From Panorpa germanica (lineage: Eukaryota > Arthropoda > Insecta > Mecoptera > Panorpidae), in the NCBI GenBank assembly GCA_963678705.1, contig OY783207.1, positions 124,001-188,000 of the forward strand: DNA of 64,000 nucleotides. Direction: 5' to 3'. Every line of letters starts with the position of its first letter. Within the stretch, counting starts at the first letter, position 1. The position numbers were made by a program, and so were the translations under genes. Under the pieces are notes generated by a model. The model had not been told where the DNA came from, did not search any database, and saw only the letters and a program-made list of their open reading frames with translations. This document shows positions 30,935 through 43,538 of the stretch, piece by piece.

Positions 30935-31261
30935 TTTTCATGTTTCATTTTAAAAAAAGCATGTTAAAATTAATGATCATTATTCAAAATTAATGTAATT
31001 ATAGTAAAAGTAAAATCTCTCTTTAAGAGTTATACAAATTGATGATCAAGTCACGGGAAGACGCTTTCGACAATAATTACTGATATTTGACAGTTAGCAG
31101 AGATAATACTGTCATGACTATTATCTCTGATCATGACTAGTATGCCTGTCCTAAGAAAATCTAACATATTGCAGTGGTTGTCACTGTCATTATTATGATA
31201 AAAACAAATAAAAACAATAAAATGTTAAATATATAATATAAATATTGAAGCTTGGAAATTA
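30935..31261. other. No gene recognised
   Basis: AT-rich sequence between the MITE and the Helitron array, with small local repeats (ATCTCTGA...TCATGACTA) near 31105-31140. Confidence 0.5.
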
Positions 31262-31351
31262 TCTACTTATTATAATGTTCGTAATGTTCCAATTTAACAT
31301 GGAAAACTCATAAGAACTCATAGATATTTATATATATAGAGCGTTATATAT

Positions 31352-31390
<39 letters not shown>

Positions 31391-31599
31391 TATATATATC
31401 CGGTAACAAAATCTGTATGGTATCTTCTAAACGGCGCCTACAAAGTTCTTCAAATTTTGGTATGATGTAAAGGACGAATTTCTAAGACTTTCTACGTCCC
31501 TGAATTTTCCCCTGAATTTCCGTGGAAAAACTTATACTGGAAAAACTGGAAAATTCGAAAAAATACTTTTGCTAATATCTGACGAACTAGAAAAGATAG

Positions 31600-33760
31600 A
31601 AAAATGAAGTTTGGTATGTGTATTGAGATCATAATTGTGCACATTTGCCAATAGTTGGAAATTGGAAATTTAAGTTCAGTAGCGGCGCGAATTTCCGGGG
31701 GCAATGTTAGAATACAGTTAGGACGTTGAAATTTAATATGTAGGCTCGCCGTAGACAGTTATTAATGAAAAAAAATAAACAGCCCCAATTTTCCAGTGGC
31801 GGCGGGAGTTGAGACAGTAAAAGCCAGAAATATTGAAAATGTAGTATTATAACTTAGGGTATGTATGGAGACACTAATTGCGCATGTTTGCCAATAATTA
31901 GATTACCAAAATTTTAATTCAGTAGCGGCGTGATTTTTTGGGGGCAATGTCGCAACAGAGCTAGAACGTTAAAATTTGGAACGGGGGCCATATATAGAGT
32001 ATCATTAAAGACACACTATAGAAATTTGCAACTTTCCAGAGGCGGCGGGCGCTGGGGGCCAAAAACCAGATATTTGAAATATATGGAGATGAAAGGCTAT
32101 AGTTTAGAATATATATTCTTAGATACAAATAAAATAGATCCTCGTGCTAAAATTTAACAAACTTGTTCAGTAGCGGAGGTTTGTGGGGGGTACTAATGCT
32201 AAAATATATATACAAAACTGAAATTTAGTATGCAGATATAGATTGACATTATTATTACGAAAATATAAAAAAAACTACATTTTCTTAAGTGCAACATTAG
32301 AGTGGCGGGTGATAAACCGAATATAAGAACAATATAGAGGTACAACGATGATATTTTGCATGTAGAATATTAAATAGAAGCTAAATAGTTCTCTATAAGT
32401 CAGATATTCAAATTACATTCAGTAGTAGAATTGGATTAATTTTTGGTGCGTTTGTTGTGCTGTGAAATCGAACAGGAGTGAGAGGTATAGGGGGGAAATA
32501 GTTAACAGCCCCAAATATCATAAAAAAGAAAAAGTAAAAAAATAGAAACTATGCACGTGCATATTTGCGAAAATAAATTTAACCTTAGTAGCGGCGTTAA
32601 ATTGGGGAAGTGGGGGCGGGAAAACGCTTTGCCAAAGAACTCAATTTTGAAATTTCGATCATTTATAAAAGTAGGGGTAGATAAAGGTAGTGAGAGTTGT
32701 TACGAGCAAAATAGATTGCTATGCCTAAAATTTGACAATTTTATTTCAGCAGCGGGGATTAATGGGGAGACTAATATTATAACGTAAATATAAATACGAA
32801 ATATAGAGTGTAAGATTACAGTACAGTTTTAATCATGTAAATGAATTGCTGTAATAGCGAATTGGTAGTGTCTGATTGGAGAAGAGTGTGGCGCTGGGGT
32901 TCAGTTCTAAGTAACAGTGGTGTTACAAGTAGTGGTGATAGATTATAATGGCTCTGAGAGGTAACCGTATTGCAGAATATGTGCTTTGGTGCTGAAAGTG
33001 AGGGTGGCGGGAAATGGGGATTGAATCGAAAGTGCAATAACGGTAAGGAAAAGGCCTAGAGATGAGATTATTAGGAGCGAACTGCTAGGCTTTCTTAAAA
33101 ACATAAATGAATTGATGTAATTAGTAGGTTTACATTGAAATTAGTGAAAATTTCATCAAAGATTTATCTTATCGAATAATTATTAAAAAATAATGTACTT
33201 CTAAGGATGAAATTTAGTATGCAGGTTGCCAGTAAAGTATTAATTTGGAAAACTAATTGTTAAGAGATTAGTACACAGGGGGTGGAAGCGCAGAATTATT
33301 TAATGATTGCGCTAAACGGGGGGTATAGGAAAGTGCCCTAATAAGCGATGATGTTCAGTTAAGCTGTAGTGTTGCAAGTGGGCGCATTATGGCAAAGGTG
33401 CAGATGATTACATTTAAAAGTGCGAGAACGATACAGAGCATGGAGCCAAGAGGTGCTTGATGTTTAGGGGCGGGGCAGTGGACATTGTTCAATACTGTGC
33501 TTCATTATAGTAAATGATAATATTACGCAGCGGGGGCGCTGTAAAAGTACTCTAAGGACCGATGATGCTCAGGGAAGAAGCGATGCAGAGTGCTAAAAGT
33601 AGGAGGCGCTTCATGGCAGAAGTTTAGAGGAATCAAATTAAAAGTTCGGAAACGTAAGAGAGCATGGAGCCAAGAGGTGACGATTGGGGCTTATGGGCGG
33701 GGGCACTGGAGACTGGTCAATACAGTGCTTTATTACTGTAAATAAAGGAATTATAACAAA
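31600..33760 (+). repeat. Degenerate higher-order repeats inside Helitron
   Basis: TTCAGTAGCGGCG-type boxes alternate with GGCGGCGGG boxes about every 122 bp, so like boxes recur at about 242 bp (31675 and 31917; 31795 and 32037; then 32165 and 32418). A second block repeats at about 225 bp (GAGCATGGAGCCAAGAGGTG near 33438 and 33663). The same pattern is present in unit 2 and in the minus copy at 61740-64000. Confidence 0.7.
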
Positions 33761-33768
33761 ATAATATT

Positions 33769-34930
33769 TTGCATTTTATTTGCGATATATACAGCAGACT
33801 TGGAGGGGGTAATGGAAAGAGAACAAGATGGGGGGTGCTAATAGGAAGACACTACAAGATATGGACTTTAGCATACGCTGAAGATATAGTCCTGGTGGCA
33901 AAAAGGGAAGGAGAGCTGCAGGAGATGGCTCACCGGCTAGGGAGATATATAGACAGGAAAGGACTAGAGTTAAATGTGGAAAAGACAAAAATTATGGTAT
34001 TTAAAAAAGGGGGTGGAAAAAGAAGACATAAAAGGTGGAAATACAAGACAGAGGACATTGAGGAAGTAGAAGAATTCAAATATCTGGGCTACACTTTTAA
34101 AAAGAACAATGGAGAAGAGGCTCAGATAAGGGAGGTAGAAAAGAAGGCGGAGCTAGCAATGCGACGGGTATGGTGACTAAGGGAAAAGGTATTTGGGGGG
34201 GACATACAAAAGAGAATATGGATGTTTGATAGACTGATAGCCAGTATGATGTTGTATGGAGCAGAGGTTTGGGGGTGAAAGTAGCAAGAAAAGTTGGCAA
34301 GAATACAGGTGAGATATATTAAATGGGTACTATGGCTGGACAGGTGCACGCCAGGATAAATGGCTATGGAGGAGCTTAAAAGGGATAAGATACGAATTAA
34401 AACAGGGGAAAGAGCAGTAAAATACGAGCAGAAATTCCACAGAGCGGAAAGAAAAATTTTAAAGTAAATAAGAGAGGATAGCATAAAGAATGGGGAAAGG
34501 AGGAGGTACAAAAAAGAGAAAATAGTACTTTGAAAGGAATGGAATGGCGATCAAGGAGGCAGAGAGGAGAAGAGAAGAAGGTGGAAGAGGAGCTAAGGAG
34601 AAGGGATAAGGAGATACAACAGCAGGAGAGAATGGGAAAAATAGAAAAAAGTAACTACAATAAAAGATATAAAAGGTTATAAGAAAATACTGTGCCTCAG
34701 TACCTTATAGAAAAAGACATAAAACACATAAGAAGAATAGCAAGGTTTAGATTGGGAAATGAGGAAAAAGGAAACAGATACTGGGAAAAGAGTGAGGAAA
34801 GAAAGTGTAGAGTGTGCGGAGCGAAGGACGAAACACTGGAGCACATTAAGTTTGAGGGTAAGGAAAAAGTAGCTAGCGAAAGGAATTTTGGCCAGCTATT
34901 AAAGGGAGGCAGTGAAGGAAAGAGGTGAAA
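33769..34930 (+). pseudogene. Captured LINE RT fragment in Helitron 1
   Basis: The frame 33769-34176 gives IWTLAYAEDIVLVAKREGEL, the RT active-site box (YADD with the third position E), then LGRYIDRKGLELNVEKTKIM and FKYLGYTFKKN. Further frames with stops continue to the C-terminal CRVCGAKDETLEHIKFE (about 34805-34860), the cysteine-histidine motif of the same LINE type seen at 40871-42668 and 54085-55840. The minus copy of this Helitron (61570-64000) lacks it, so it was acquired in the lineage leading to units 1 and 2. Not functional. Confidence 0.78.
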
Positions 34931-35159
34931 GGCGGAAATAGTAAGAAGGAAAGGAAAAACAGAAGAATAAATAAGTTGGTGGAGAATAATGTAAATTTAA
35001 TTGTAAGTTGAAGTATATGAAATGTATTAAGAATGTAGATTGTAAAGCCGAAAGGCGAACAATAAACAATATTTCAGGATTATTTTCTATTTATCAAATA
35101 ACTTTTATTTATTCACAAATATTAAATACACGTCGCTTTGCGACGGGGCGAAGCGCTAG

Positions 35160-38100
35160 TCTACCTATTATAATGTTCGTAATGTTCCAATTTAACATGG
35201 AAAACCCATAAGAACTCATAGATATTTATATATATAGAGCGTTATATATTTATTTATATATATATCCGGTAACAAAATCGTATATGGTATCTTCTAAACG
35301 GCGCCTACAAAGTTCTTCAAATTTTGGTATGATGTAAAGGACGAATTTCTAAGACTTTCTACGTCCCTGAATTTTCCCCTGAATTTCCGTGGAAAAACTT
35401 ATACTGGAAAAACTGAAAAATTCGAAAAAATAATTTTGCTAATATCTGACGAACTAGAAAAGATAGAAAACTGAAATTTGGTATGTGTATTGAGATCATA
35501 ATTGTGCACATTTTCCGATAGTTGGAAATTTGAAATTTAAGTTCAGTAGCGGCGCGAATTTCTGGGGGCAATGTTAGAATAGAGTTATGACGTTTAAACT
35601 TAATATGTAGGCTCGCTGTAGACAGTAATTAATGAAAAAAAATAAACAGCCCCAAATATCCAGTGGCGGCGGGAGTTGAGACAATAAAAGCCAGAAATAT
35701 TGAAAAAGAAGTATTAAAACTTTGGGTATGTATTAAGACACTAATTGTGCATGTTTGCCAATAATTGGATTACCAAAATTTTAATTCAGTAGCGGCGTGA
35801 TTTTTTGGGGGCAATGTCGCAACAGAGCTAGAACGTTAAAATTTGTAACGGGGGCCATATATAGAGTGTCATTAAAGACACACTATAGAAATTTGCAACT
35901 TTCCAGAGGCGGCGGGTGCTGGGGGCCAAGAACCAGATATTTGAAATATATGGAGATGAAAGGCTATAGTTTAGAATATATATTCTTAGATACAAATAAA
36001 ATAGATCCTCGTGCTAAAATTTGACAAACTTGTTCAGTAGCGGAGGTTTGTGGGGGGTTCTAATGCTAAAATATAAATACAAAGCTGAAATTTAGTATGC
36101 AGATATAGATTGACATATTTATTACGAAAATATAAAAAAAAAATACATTTTCTTTAGTTCAACATTAGAGTGGGGGGGATAAACCGAGTATAAGAACAAT
36201 ATAAAGGTACAACGATGATATTTTGCATGTAGAATAATAAATAGAAGAACAATAGTTCTCTATAACTTAGATAGTCAAATTACATTCAATAGTAGAGTTG
36301 AATTGATTTTTGGTGCGTTTGTTGTGCTGTAAAATCAAACAGGAGTGAGAGGTATAGGGGGGAAATAGTTAAAAGCCCCAAATATCAAAAAATAGAAAAA
36401 GTGAAAAAATAGAAACTATGCATGTGCATATTTGCGAAAATAAATTTAACCTTAGTAGCGGCGTGAAATTAGGGAAGTGGGGGCCAAAAAGCTTTGCGAA
36501 AGAACTCAATTTTGAAATTTCGATCATTTATACAAGTAGGGGTAGATAAAGGTAGAGAGAGTTGTTACGAGCAAAATAGATTGCTGTGCCTAAAATTTGA
36601 CAATTTTATATCAGGAGCGGGGATTAATGGGGAGCCTAATATTATAACGTAAATATAAATACGAAATATAGAGTGTAAGATTACAGTACAGTTTTAATCA
36701 TGTAAATGAATTGCTGTAATATCGAATTGGTAGTGTCTGATTGGAGAAGAATGTGGCGCTGGGGTTCAGTTCTAAGTAACGGTGGTATTAGAAGTAGTGG
36801 CGATAGATTATAATGGCTCTGGGAGGTAACCGTATTGCAGAATATGTGCTTTGGTGCTGAGAGTGAGGGTGGCGGGGTATGGGGATTGAATCGAAAGTGC
36901 AATAACGGGAAGGAAAAAGCCTAGAGATGAGATTATTAGGAGCGAACTGCTAGGCTTTCTTAAAAACATAAATTAATTGATGTAATTAGTAGATTTACAA
37001 TGAAATTAGTGAAAATTTTATCAAAGATTTATCTTATCGAATAATTAATAAAAAATAATGTACTTCTAAGGATGAAATTTAGTATGCAGGTTGCCAGTAA
37101 AGTATTAATTTTGAAAAATAATTGTTAAGAGAGTAGTACGCAGGGGGTGGAAGCGCAGGATTATTTAATGCTTGCGCTAAACGGGGGGGATAGGAAAGTG
37201 CCCTAATGAGCGATGATGTTCAGGTAGGCTGTAGTGTTGCAAGTGGGCGCATTGTGGCAAAGGTGCAGATGAATACAATTAAAAGTGCGAGAACGATACA
37301 GAGCATGGAGCCAAGAGGTGATTGATGTTTAGGGGCGGGGCAGTGGACATTGTTCAATACTGTGCTTCATTATGGTAAATGATAATTTTACGCAGCGGGG
37401 GCGTTGTGAAAGTACTCTAAGGACCGACGATGCTCAGGGAAGAAGCGATGCAGAGTGCTAAAAGTAGGAGGCGGTTCATGCCAGAAGTTTAGAGGAATCA
37501 AATTAAAAGTTCGGAGACGTAAGAGAGCATTTAGCCAAGAGGTGACGATTGGGGCTTATGGGCGGGGGCACTGGAGACTGGTCAATACAGTGCTTTATTA
37601 CTGTAAATAAAGGAATTATAACAAAATAATATTTTGCATTTTATTTGCGATATATACAGCAGACTTGGAGGGGGTAATGGAAAGAGGACTAGATGGGGGG
37701 GGTGCTAATAGGAAGACACTACAAGATATGGAGTTTAGCATACGCTGACGATATAGTTCCGTTGGCAAAAAGGGAAGGAGAGCTGCAGGAGATGGCTCAC
37801 CGGCTAGGGAGATATATAGACAGGAAAGGACTAGAGTTAAATGTGAAAAAGACAAAAATCATAGTATTTAAAAAAGGGGGTGGAAAAAGAAGACATAAAA
37901 GGTGGAAATACAAGACAGAGGACATTGAGGAAGTAGAAGAATTCAAATATCTGGGCTACACTTTTAAAAAGAACAATGGAGAAGAGGCTCAGATAAGGGA
38001 GGTAGCAAAGAAGGCGGAGCTAGCAATGCGACGGGTATGGGGACTAAGGAAAAAGGTATTTGTGGGGGGACATACAAAAGAGAATATGGATGTTTGATAG

Positions 38101-39015
38101 ACTGATAGCCATTATGATGTTGTATGGAGCAGAGGTTTGGGGGTGGAAGGAGCAAGAAAAGTTGGCAAGAATACAGGTGAGATATATTAAATGGGTACTA
38201 TGGCTGGACAGGTGCACTCCAGGATAAATGGCTATGGAGGAGCTAAAAAGGGATAAGATACGAATTAAAACAGGGGAAAGAGCAGTAAAATACGAGGAGA
38301 AATTGAACAGAGCGGAAAGCAAAATTTTAAAGAAAATAAGAGAGGATAGCATAAAGAATGGGGGGGGGGGAGGTACAAAAAAGAGAAAATAGTACTTTGA
38401 AAGGAATGGAATGGCGATCGAGGAGGCGGGAGAAGTGTGGAAGAGGAGCTAAGGAGAAGGGATAAGGAGATACAACTGCAAGAGAGAATGGGAAAAATAG
38501 AAAAAAGTAACTACAATAGAAGATATAAAAGGTTATAAGAAAATACTGTGCCTCAGTACCTTATAGAGAAAGACATAAAACACATAAGAAGAACAGCAAG
38601 GTTTAGATTGGGAAATGAGGAAAAAGGAAACAGATACTAGGAAAAGAGTGAGGAAAGAAAGTGTAGAGTGTGCGGAGCGGAGGACGAAACACTGGAGCAC
38701 ATTAAGTTTGAGTGTAAGGAAAAAGTAGCTAGCGAAAGGAATATTGGCCAGCTATTAACGGGAGGCAGTGAAGGAAAGAGGTGGATGGCGGAAATAGTAA
38801 GAAGGAAAGAAAAAACAGAAGACTAAATAAGTTGGTGGAGAATAATGTAAATTTAATTGTAAGTTGAAGTATATGAAATGTATTAAGAATGTAGATTGTA
38901 AAGCCGAAAGGCGAACAATAAACAATATTTCAGGATTATTTTCCATTTATCAAATAACTTTTATTTATTCACAAATTTTAAATACACGTCGCTTTGCGAC
39001 GGGGCGAAGCGCTAG
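35160..39015 (+). mobile_element. Helitron, large family, array unit 2
   Basis: TCTACCTATTATAATG begins at the base after unit 1's CTAG. Ends with hairpin CGTCGC-TTT-GCGACG (about 38987-39001) and CTAG at 39012-39015. Aligns with unit 1 over its length with a few percent difference and small indels; lacks the (TTTA)n expansion. Confidence 0.88.
37690..38800 (+). pseudogene. Captured LINE RT fragment in Helitron 2
   Basis: Same fragment as in unit 1, with frame 37693-38097 open through LAYADDIVPLAKREGEL, here with an intact YADD, NVKKTKIIVF and FKYLGYTFKKN, and closing with a frameshift at about 38065 (GG run). The C-terminal Cys-His motif is encoded near 38670-38710 (CRVCGAEDETLEHIKFEC). An in-frame stop occurs at about 38638. 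Since both units share the capture boundaries, capture preceded the tandem duplication. Confidence 0.78.
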
Positions 39016-39777
39016 TCTACTATTATAATGTTCCAACTGTATGTTTATAATCTTATGATCTTATATTCTTATATGTTTGGTACTGAATTTTGTATGGCAG
39101 CGCGAAAACGGCTCCATCAATGTTTTTCAAAATTTCCTATTTCGTAGGGAAAAAAATTCTAAGACTGTTGGCGTCCCCGGATTTTTCCCTGAATTTCCTG
39201 GAAACCCGTAATTTTCGAAAAACTGGAAAAAAGTGAGCCCTTTTTTGCTGTATTACTTTTAATTCGTAAAAGATAGAAAGTTGAAATTTTGCATGTGTAT
39301 TGAGGTATTCAATGCTGACATATCTAAAAAATTAGAAATTCAAATATTGAAAAAGGGGGAGTTGAAGAAATTCAGGGGCCCGGTAGGAAACTTTGGAGAA
39401 AGTTCATATTCTAGATTCTAGAATAATTAAGTATATTATTAATAAAAAAAAATTCAAAATTTCAAAATTTTATTTGGGGCACGGGGGCAGTATTTGCCGA
39501 GAGTAAAAATTGTGCTAGAAATTTTGTATATATGCTAACCTTGGTAACTTATTGACGAATCGAAAAAAAAAATCCCAAATTTTGAAAAAAAGTTGGTCAA
39601 ATAACGCATAAATTGAAAATATTTTTTATTTTGATAAAAAAAATATATTTTTTTAGTCAATTTATATGTGTGGCGAGTTTATTTACTATTTCAATTTAAA
39701 AATGGAATTAAATTTTGACATGAAATTCAACCCACACACAAAAAACAGACGTCGCTTGCGACGGGGGTAAAAGCTAG
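39016..39777 (+). mobile_element. Short Helitron, array unit 3 (762 bp)
   Basis: TCTACTATTATAATG directly after unit 2; 3' hairpin CGTCGC-TT-GCGACG (39750-39763), GGGGTAAAAG, then CTAG (39774-39777) followed by T. Interior unlike units 1-2 except near the ends. Relatives lie at 45112-45258 and 59336-60871 (minus). Confidence 0.87.
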
Positions 39778-40870
39778 TACTATATAAATATTAGTACAAT
39801 AAGCAAATATAGAATAATATAGTTTTATTTTATTTAATAACAAATAACATAATCAGTTCGTGTATAGAGGACTCATTTTCAATTTCGTTCTTGTTGTTGT
39901 TGACTTTCGCTCGCTTTCAATGATTGCAACGTTATGAATTTCAACTATTACTTTAATATTAACAGGTCATATATTACTGCATCCTTTCTCCCCATAACAT
40001 AATTTTTAGTCTATTGGAATGGCTTTCTGAACCAGGACTTAATTTCTATAAAACTAGTTACAACTATACTAAAAACAATATGTTTATATTGGACTAGTAA
40101 AATAAGGATTAAACCTCGCAACGATAGGTAATAAGCTAAAAATTTGTTATTTTGATATTTTTAGTCCTCTGAAATATTTCATAACATAGTAGGTCAAAGA
40201 TATATATAATAAAAGAAATTATTTGAATTATTAATTGAAACCATAATCTAAAGCAACAGATGCATATGCTTGTATTCTACAGTAACAGACAGCAGATTCT
40301 ACTTTCATAATACACGTGGAGGATATTTAAACAGCAAGTTTAAGCAGCAAAACTGAGAAGACAAGACCCGTAGGTTTCTTTCCAGTGTATCATCCAGACG
40401 TTACAGTAGATAAGCGTTTCTATCCAGGATAATCCAGAGAAAGCAGATAGAATTTATACAGTTTTGCAGTTCCAGTGAAAATAATGATTAATCATCGAAC
40501 AGCAAGGATGAGTAGCATAACCTGGAAGACGTACGTTTCTTTTCCAAGGCAACAACTGAGAAATCTCACTTTAATTTAACAAAACCATTGAAATATAAAT
40601 ATGCAACTTAGCATATTCCAAAGCATAATAAAGATTATTAATTCGTATTAATATTGTTTTTCAGTAAAAAAAGGGCATATTTTGATTTAGTAATCTTGCA
40701 TTTCATTGAATTGTTATCAATCGTGGCTTGTATGTTGTAAATTTTTACGCGATCTATTCCCTAAAAAGCTATCTGTCAATCTATGATAAACTCATATGTC
40801 TGATCGGAAAAAAGAACGTTCCCTGTAATAAAAGAATAGACTGACCAACCTGTCACCTAAATTTGCGTGC
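39778..40870. other. No gene; one satellite-like unit
   Basis: AT-rich. Bases about 40560-40680 (GAAATATAAATATGCAACTT, then AGCATATTCC) match the repeat units at 44230-44860. A few short similar segments (CCAG-GATAATCCAGAG) near 40420. Otherwise nothing recognised. Confidence 0.5.
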
Positions 40871-41271
40871 TGATATATTATTATTATTTATTTTAATGTT
40901 TGCCATTTGGCACTACATTCTTGTGCCTTAACTCATTTATTTACATATCATTGTGCTTAGTTCAATTTTGATCCTTATTTTATCTAAACATTCTCACTCC
41001 TTCCAAAAAAAAAAAAAAGAAAATATCATTATAAAAATAAAAACAAACTGCTACTGCTTAGCACCTCCTGCTACTCTCTCTCCTGTTTCTACTCTGCCAT
41101 TCCTTCTCTATCTATGCCATCCACCTCTTTTCTCTTCACTGCCACCCTTTAATAACTGCCCAATATTCTTTTCGCTTTTTATTTCTTTCTCACATGAAAA
41201 TTTGCTCCAATGTTTCTATCTCCGTTCCGCACATCCTGTACATCCTTTCCTCGCTATTTGCCTATTATATG

Positions 41272-41469
41272 CTACTTTTCACCTCGTTTCCCAATCTGAA
41301 TCTGGCAATCCTTCTCAGGTTTTCGTGTCTTTTTCTCGTAAGTATTCTGGTATATCTCTCTCCCAAATCCTTGCTCCTTCCACCCCCATATCTCTGTTCC
41401 GTACATCGTCATACTCGTTATTAGTCTATTAAACATCCATAGCCTCTTTTGCATATCCGCACTAAACAC
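41272..41469 (-). pseudogene. TAA-tailed LINE, thumb/C-terminal fragment
   Basis: RLWMFNRLITSMTMYGTEIW matches the region after the RT palm in this LINE (compare IWMFDRLIASMMLYGAEVWG, conceptually encoded at about 34215-34275 in Helitron 1). Only 65 codons open. Confidence 0.65.
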
Positions 41470-41831
41470 ATTTTCTTATAATCTTCACACCCTTCCTATT
41501 GCTAAATACACCTTCTTCGCTACCTCCCTTATCTGTATGGATATGTAATGAATGTACTCCCTAGATACCTAAATTCTAAATACCTCCTCTACTTCCTCAA
41601 TGTCATCTGTTTTAAATTTACACTTTCTCTTTATCCTTTTTCGTCCCTCTTTTTAGAACACCATGATTTTTCCGTGATTAGCTCTAGCCCTTATCATCTC
41701 TTACACTTCTCCATCCCCTTTTGCCAAAATGCCTATGCCGTCTGCATAAGCTAAGGTCCATATTTTTCTGTTTTTTCCGATTACCACCCCTCCATCTTGA
41801 CCCCTTTCTATTACTTCACAGCCTACATATC

Positions 41832-42104
41832 TTATATGTAAATTGAAAATAACACGGGGCTCAAAGGGCAACCTTGCCTCACACCCTTATCAGTGCAAAA
41901 CTCTTCTGACTCGTCACCCTCAACTCTTACTCTTATTTTTGTCTCTCTATAAATTTGTTCAATTCGTTCAATTAAATTCTCATCAAGTTTTTTCCTTCTC
42001 ATTAACTGCCACAGGTTCTCCCTGTCCACCATATCAAATGCTGCTCTAAGATCAACGAACATAGCATATATCTTCCCGCCTTTTGCTGTTAGCTCTTTTT
42101 CCAC
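41832..42104 (-). pseudogene. TAA-tailed LINE, RT palm fragment
   Basis: 90 codons with IYAMFVDLRAAFDMVDRENL (first catalytic aspartate region), IYRETKIRVRVEG and KGVRQGCPLSPVLF, i.e. RT motifs A and B. The frame closes before the YADD box, whose nucleotides lie downstream near 41750 (TGCATAAGCTAAGG). The same LINE gave rise to the fragments in the Helitrons at 33769 and 37690. Dead copy with many stops. Confidence 0.8.
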
Positions 42105-42692
42105 TACATAATTTAACGCAAAGATGTTATCCGGCGTACCCTGCTTGAATTTCTGGTATAGATCCTTTTTGTTTTCCTTCTTCTTCTAGCCTTTTTCGCA
42201 CTATCCCTGCATGAATCCTGTATCTCGTGTTCATAAGTGTAATTCCTCTATAATTCTTGGCTTCGTGTCTGTATCCCTTTTTGTATATTGGAATTATTAT
42301 CCCTTCTCTTCAGCTTTCTGGTAAGTCTCCTCTTTTTTATATCTTATTCACCCCTTTCAGTAATCCTTCCTCATTTGTGAAATGTGGGAAATGATTCCCG
42401 CCCTACTTTGGTTCTTTAACCCATCTCTACCTGGTGCTTTCTTTTCGTTGAGTTATTGTATCTGTGTTCTCAGTTCATTTAATTCTATTTCATTTTCTTT
42501 CTCTTTCTTTTTATTCCCCTTCTTTAGCACTCCCATGAAGTGTTTAACCCACTCTTCCATTTTTATCTCCTTTCTTGGCTCTTTCTTTTGAGTATTCTCC
42601 CTATTTATGTATTCCCATTTCTGCCTTTCTGTTTTTATCTCTCTTATCTCGTTTAATAACGTCTTGCGTGTTAATAACTAACTATGTTAATT

Positions 42693-43538
42693 CCCAGTAA
42701 ACAATTTGGTGAAGTGCCCTATTTGGTGAAGTTCGAGTCACTCGTACAATTCTATTCTAACGCTTTACAAGTTCTCTACCTGTCACAGATTTTGTGTTAG
42801 TTATTCTTTCTAGTATTCTTTCTTTTTCCAACATCATTCATTAAGTATTTCTGTTTCTCTTCCACATGGATATATTTTTTTTAAGTTCACTTTCATCTCA
42901 TTTATTCCAAAGTGAGAGAGAAACGAGATGCGTTAGACAAGTAAAATATATTTTTCACCGTTACACTTACTTGTATAATATTTCGTTCAGTACAGATGTT
43001 TAAAGTATATGCTATCTTTTTTCAACAAATATTTCTTTAATGGTAATAGACAGACGCTATCTCCCTCAATCCCCGAATATAATGTATATAAACGAAGATA
43101 GTACCTAGCGATGGTAAGACAGAGGTTTTAAACCTAACGCAGACCTGCCGATCGTGGATTTTTGAATCACCAAAACAATGTAAAAAACTAATATAACGAG
43201 TATTGTTGAAGATGAATAATATTCATTAAAAAAATCACGATCCGTACTAAAGATTACATCTATTTATTTCTTCATTTAAATATATATATTTTGCAGACTC
43301 TAAAAAGTAGAATTCCATTAAGTTTTATACCCCTGCTAGTGTCAAGTTTATAACTCCGGTCATAAATCATAAACCGACTCCGCTTTTAATTCAGCAGTGA
43401 ACCGTCGTTGCAATGTCTATAGCTCATAAAAAGGGCCTTTCCTATGAACGACTGAATAGAAAACGAACACGTTCCAGACAAAAAACTCATGATATGTAAT
43501 AGAAATTAAGTAGAATTTACTCCAAAATGTTTACTGGG
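42693..43538. mobile_element. CCCAG-ended MITE, copy 2 (846 bp)
   Basis: Begins CCCAGTAAACAATTTGGTGA and ends AAAATGTTTACTGGG; flanked by TT on both sides rather than TA. It is an inverted match to 55920-56782 over its whole length, including AAACGAGATGCG. No coding frame. Confidence 0.8.

Larger units (their letters stand above)
31262..35159 (+). mobile_element. Helitron, large family, array unit 1
   Basis: Starts TCTACTTATTATAATG after an A (31261). Ends with hairpin CGTCGC-TTT-GCGACG (35131-35145), ten bases, then CTAG (35156-35159). No Rep-helicase gene. 31600-33760 is built of degenerate repeats; 33790-35060 is a captured LINE piece. The next unit starts immediately after CTAG. An expanded (TTTA)n tract lies at about 31347-31392. 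Confidence 0.88.
40871..42668 (-). mobile_element. TAA-tailed LINE, copy 1, 5'-truncated
   Basis: A TTA-rich tract at 40871-40892 is the minus-strand (TAA)n tail. RT pieces are at 41832-42104 and C-terminal pieces at 41272-41469. Motif style (GVRQGCPLSP, AFDMVDRENLW) and the TAA tail suggest an R4/Dong- or RTE-like LINE; clade uncertain. Ends at about 42668, shortly before a CCCAG MITE. Confidence 0.72.

Noticed and set aside
40953..41432. 159-residue plus-strand frame rich in P, S and L
   Set aside because: Antisense of the TAA-tailed LINE C-terminal region; no signal peptide or domain logic.
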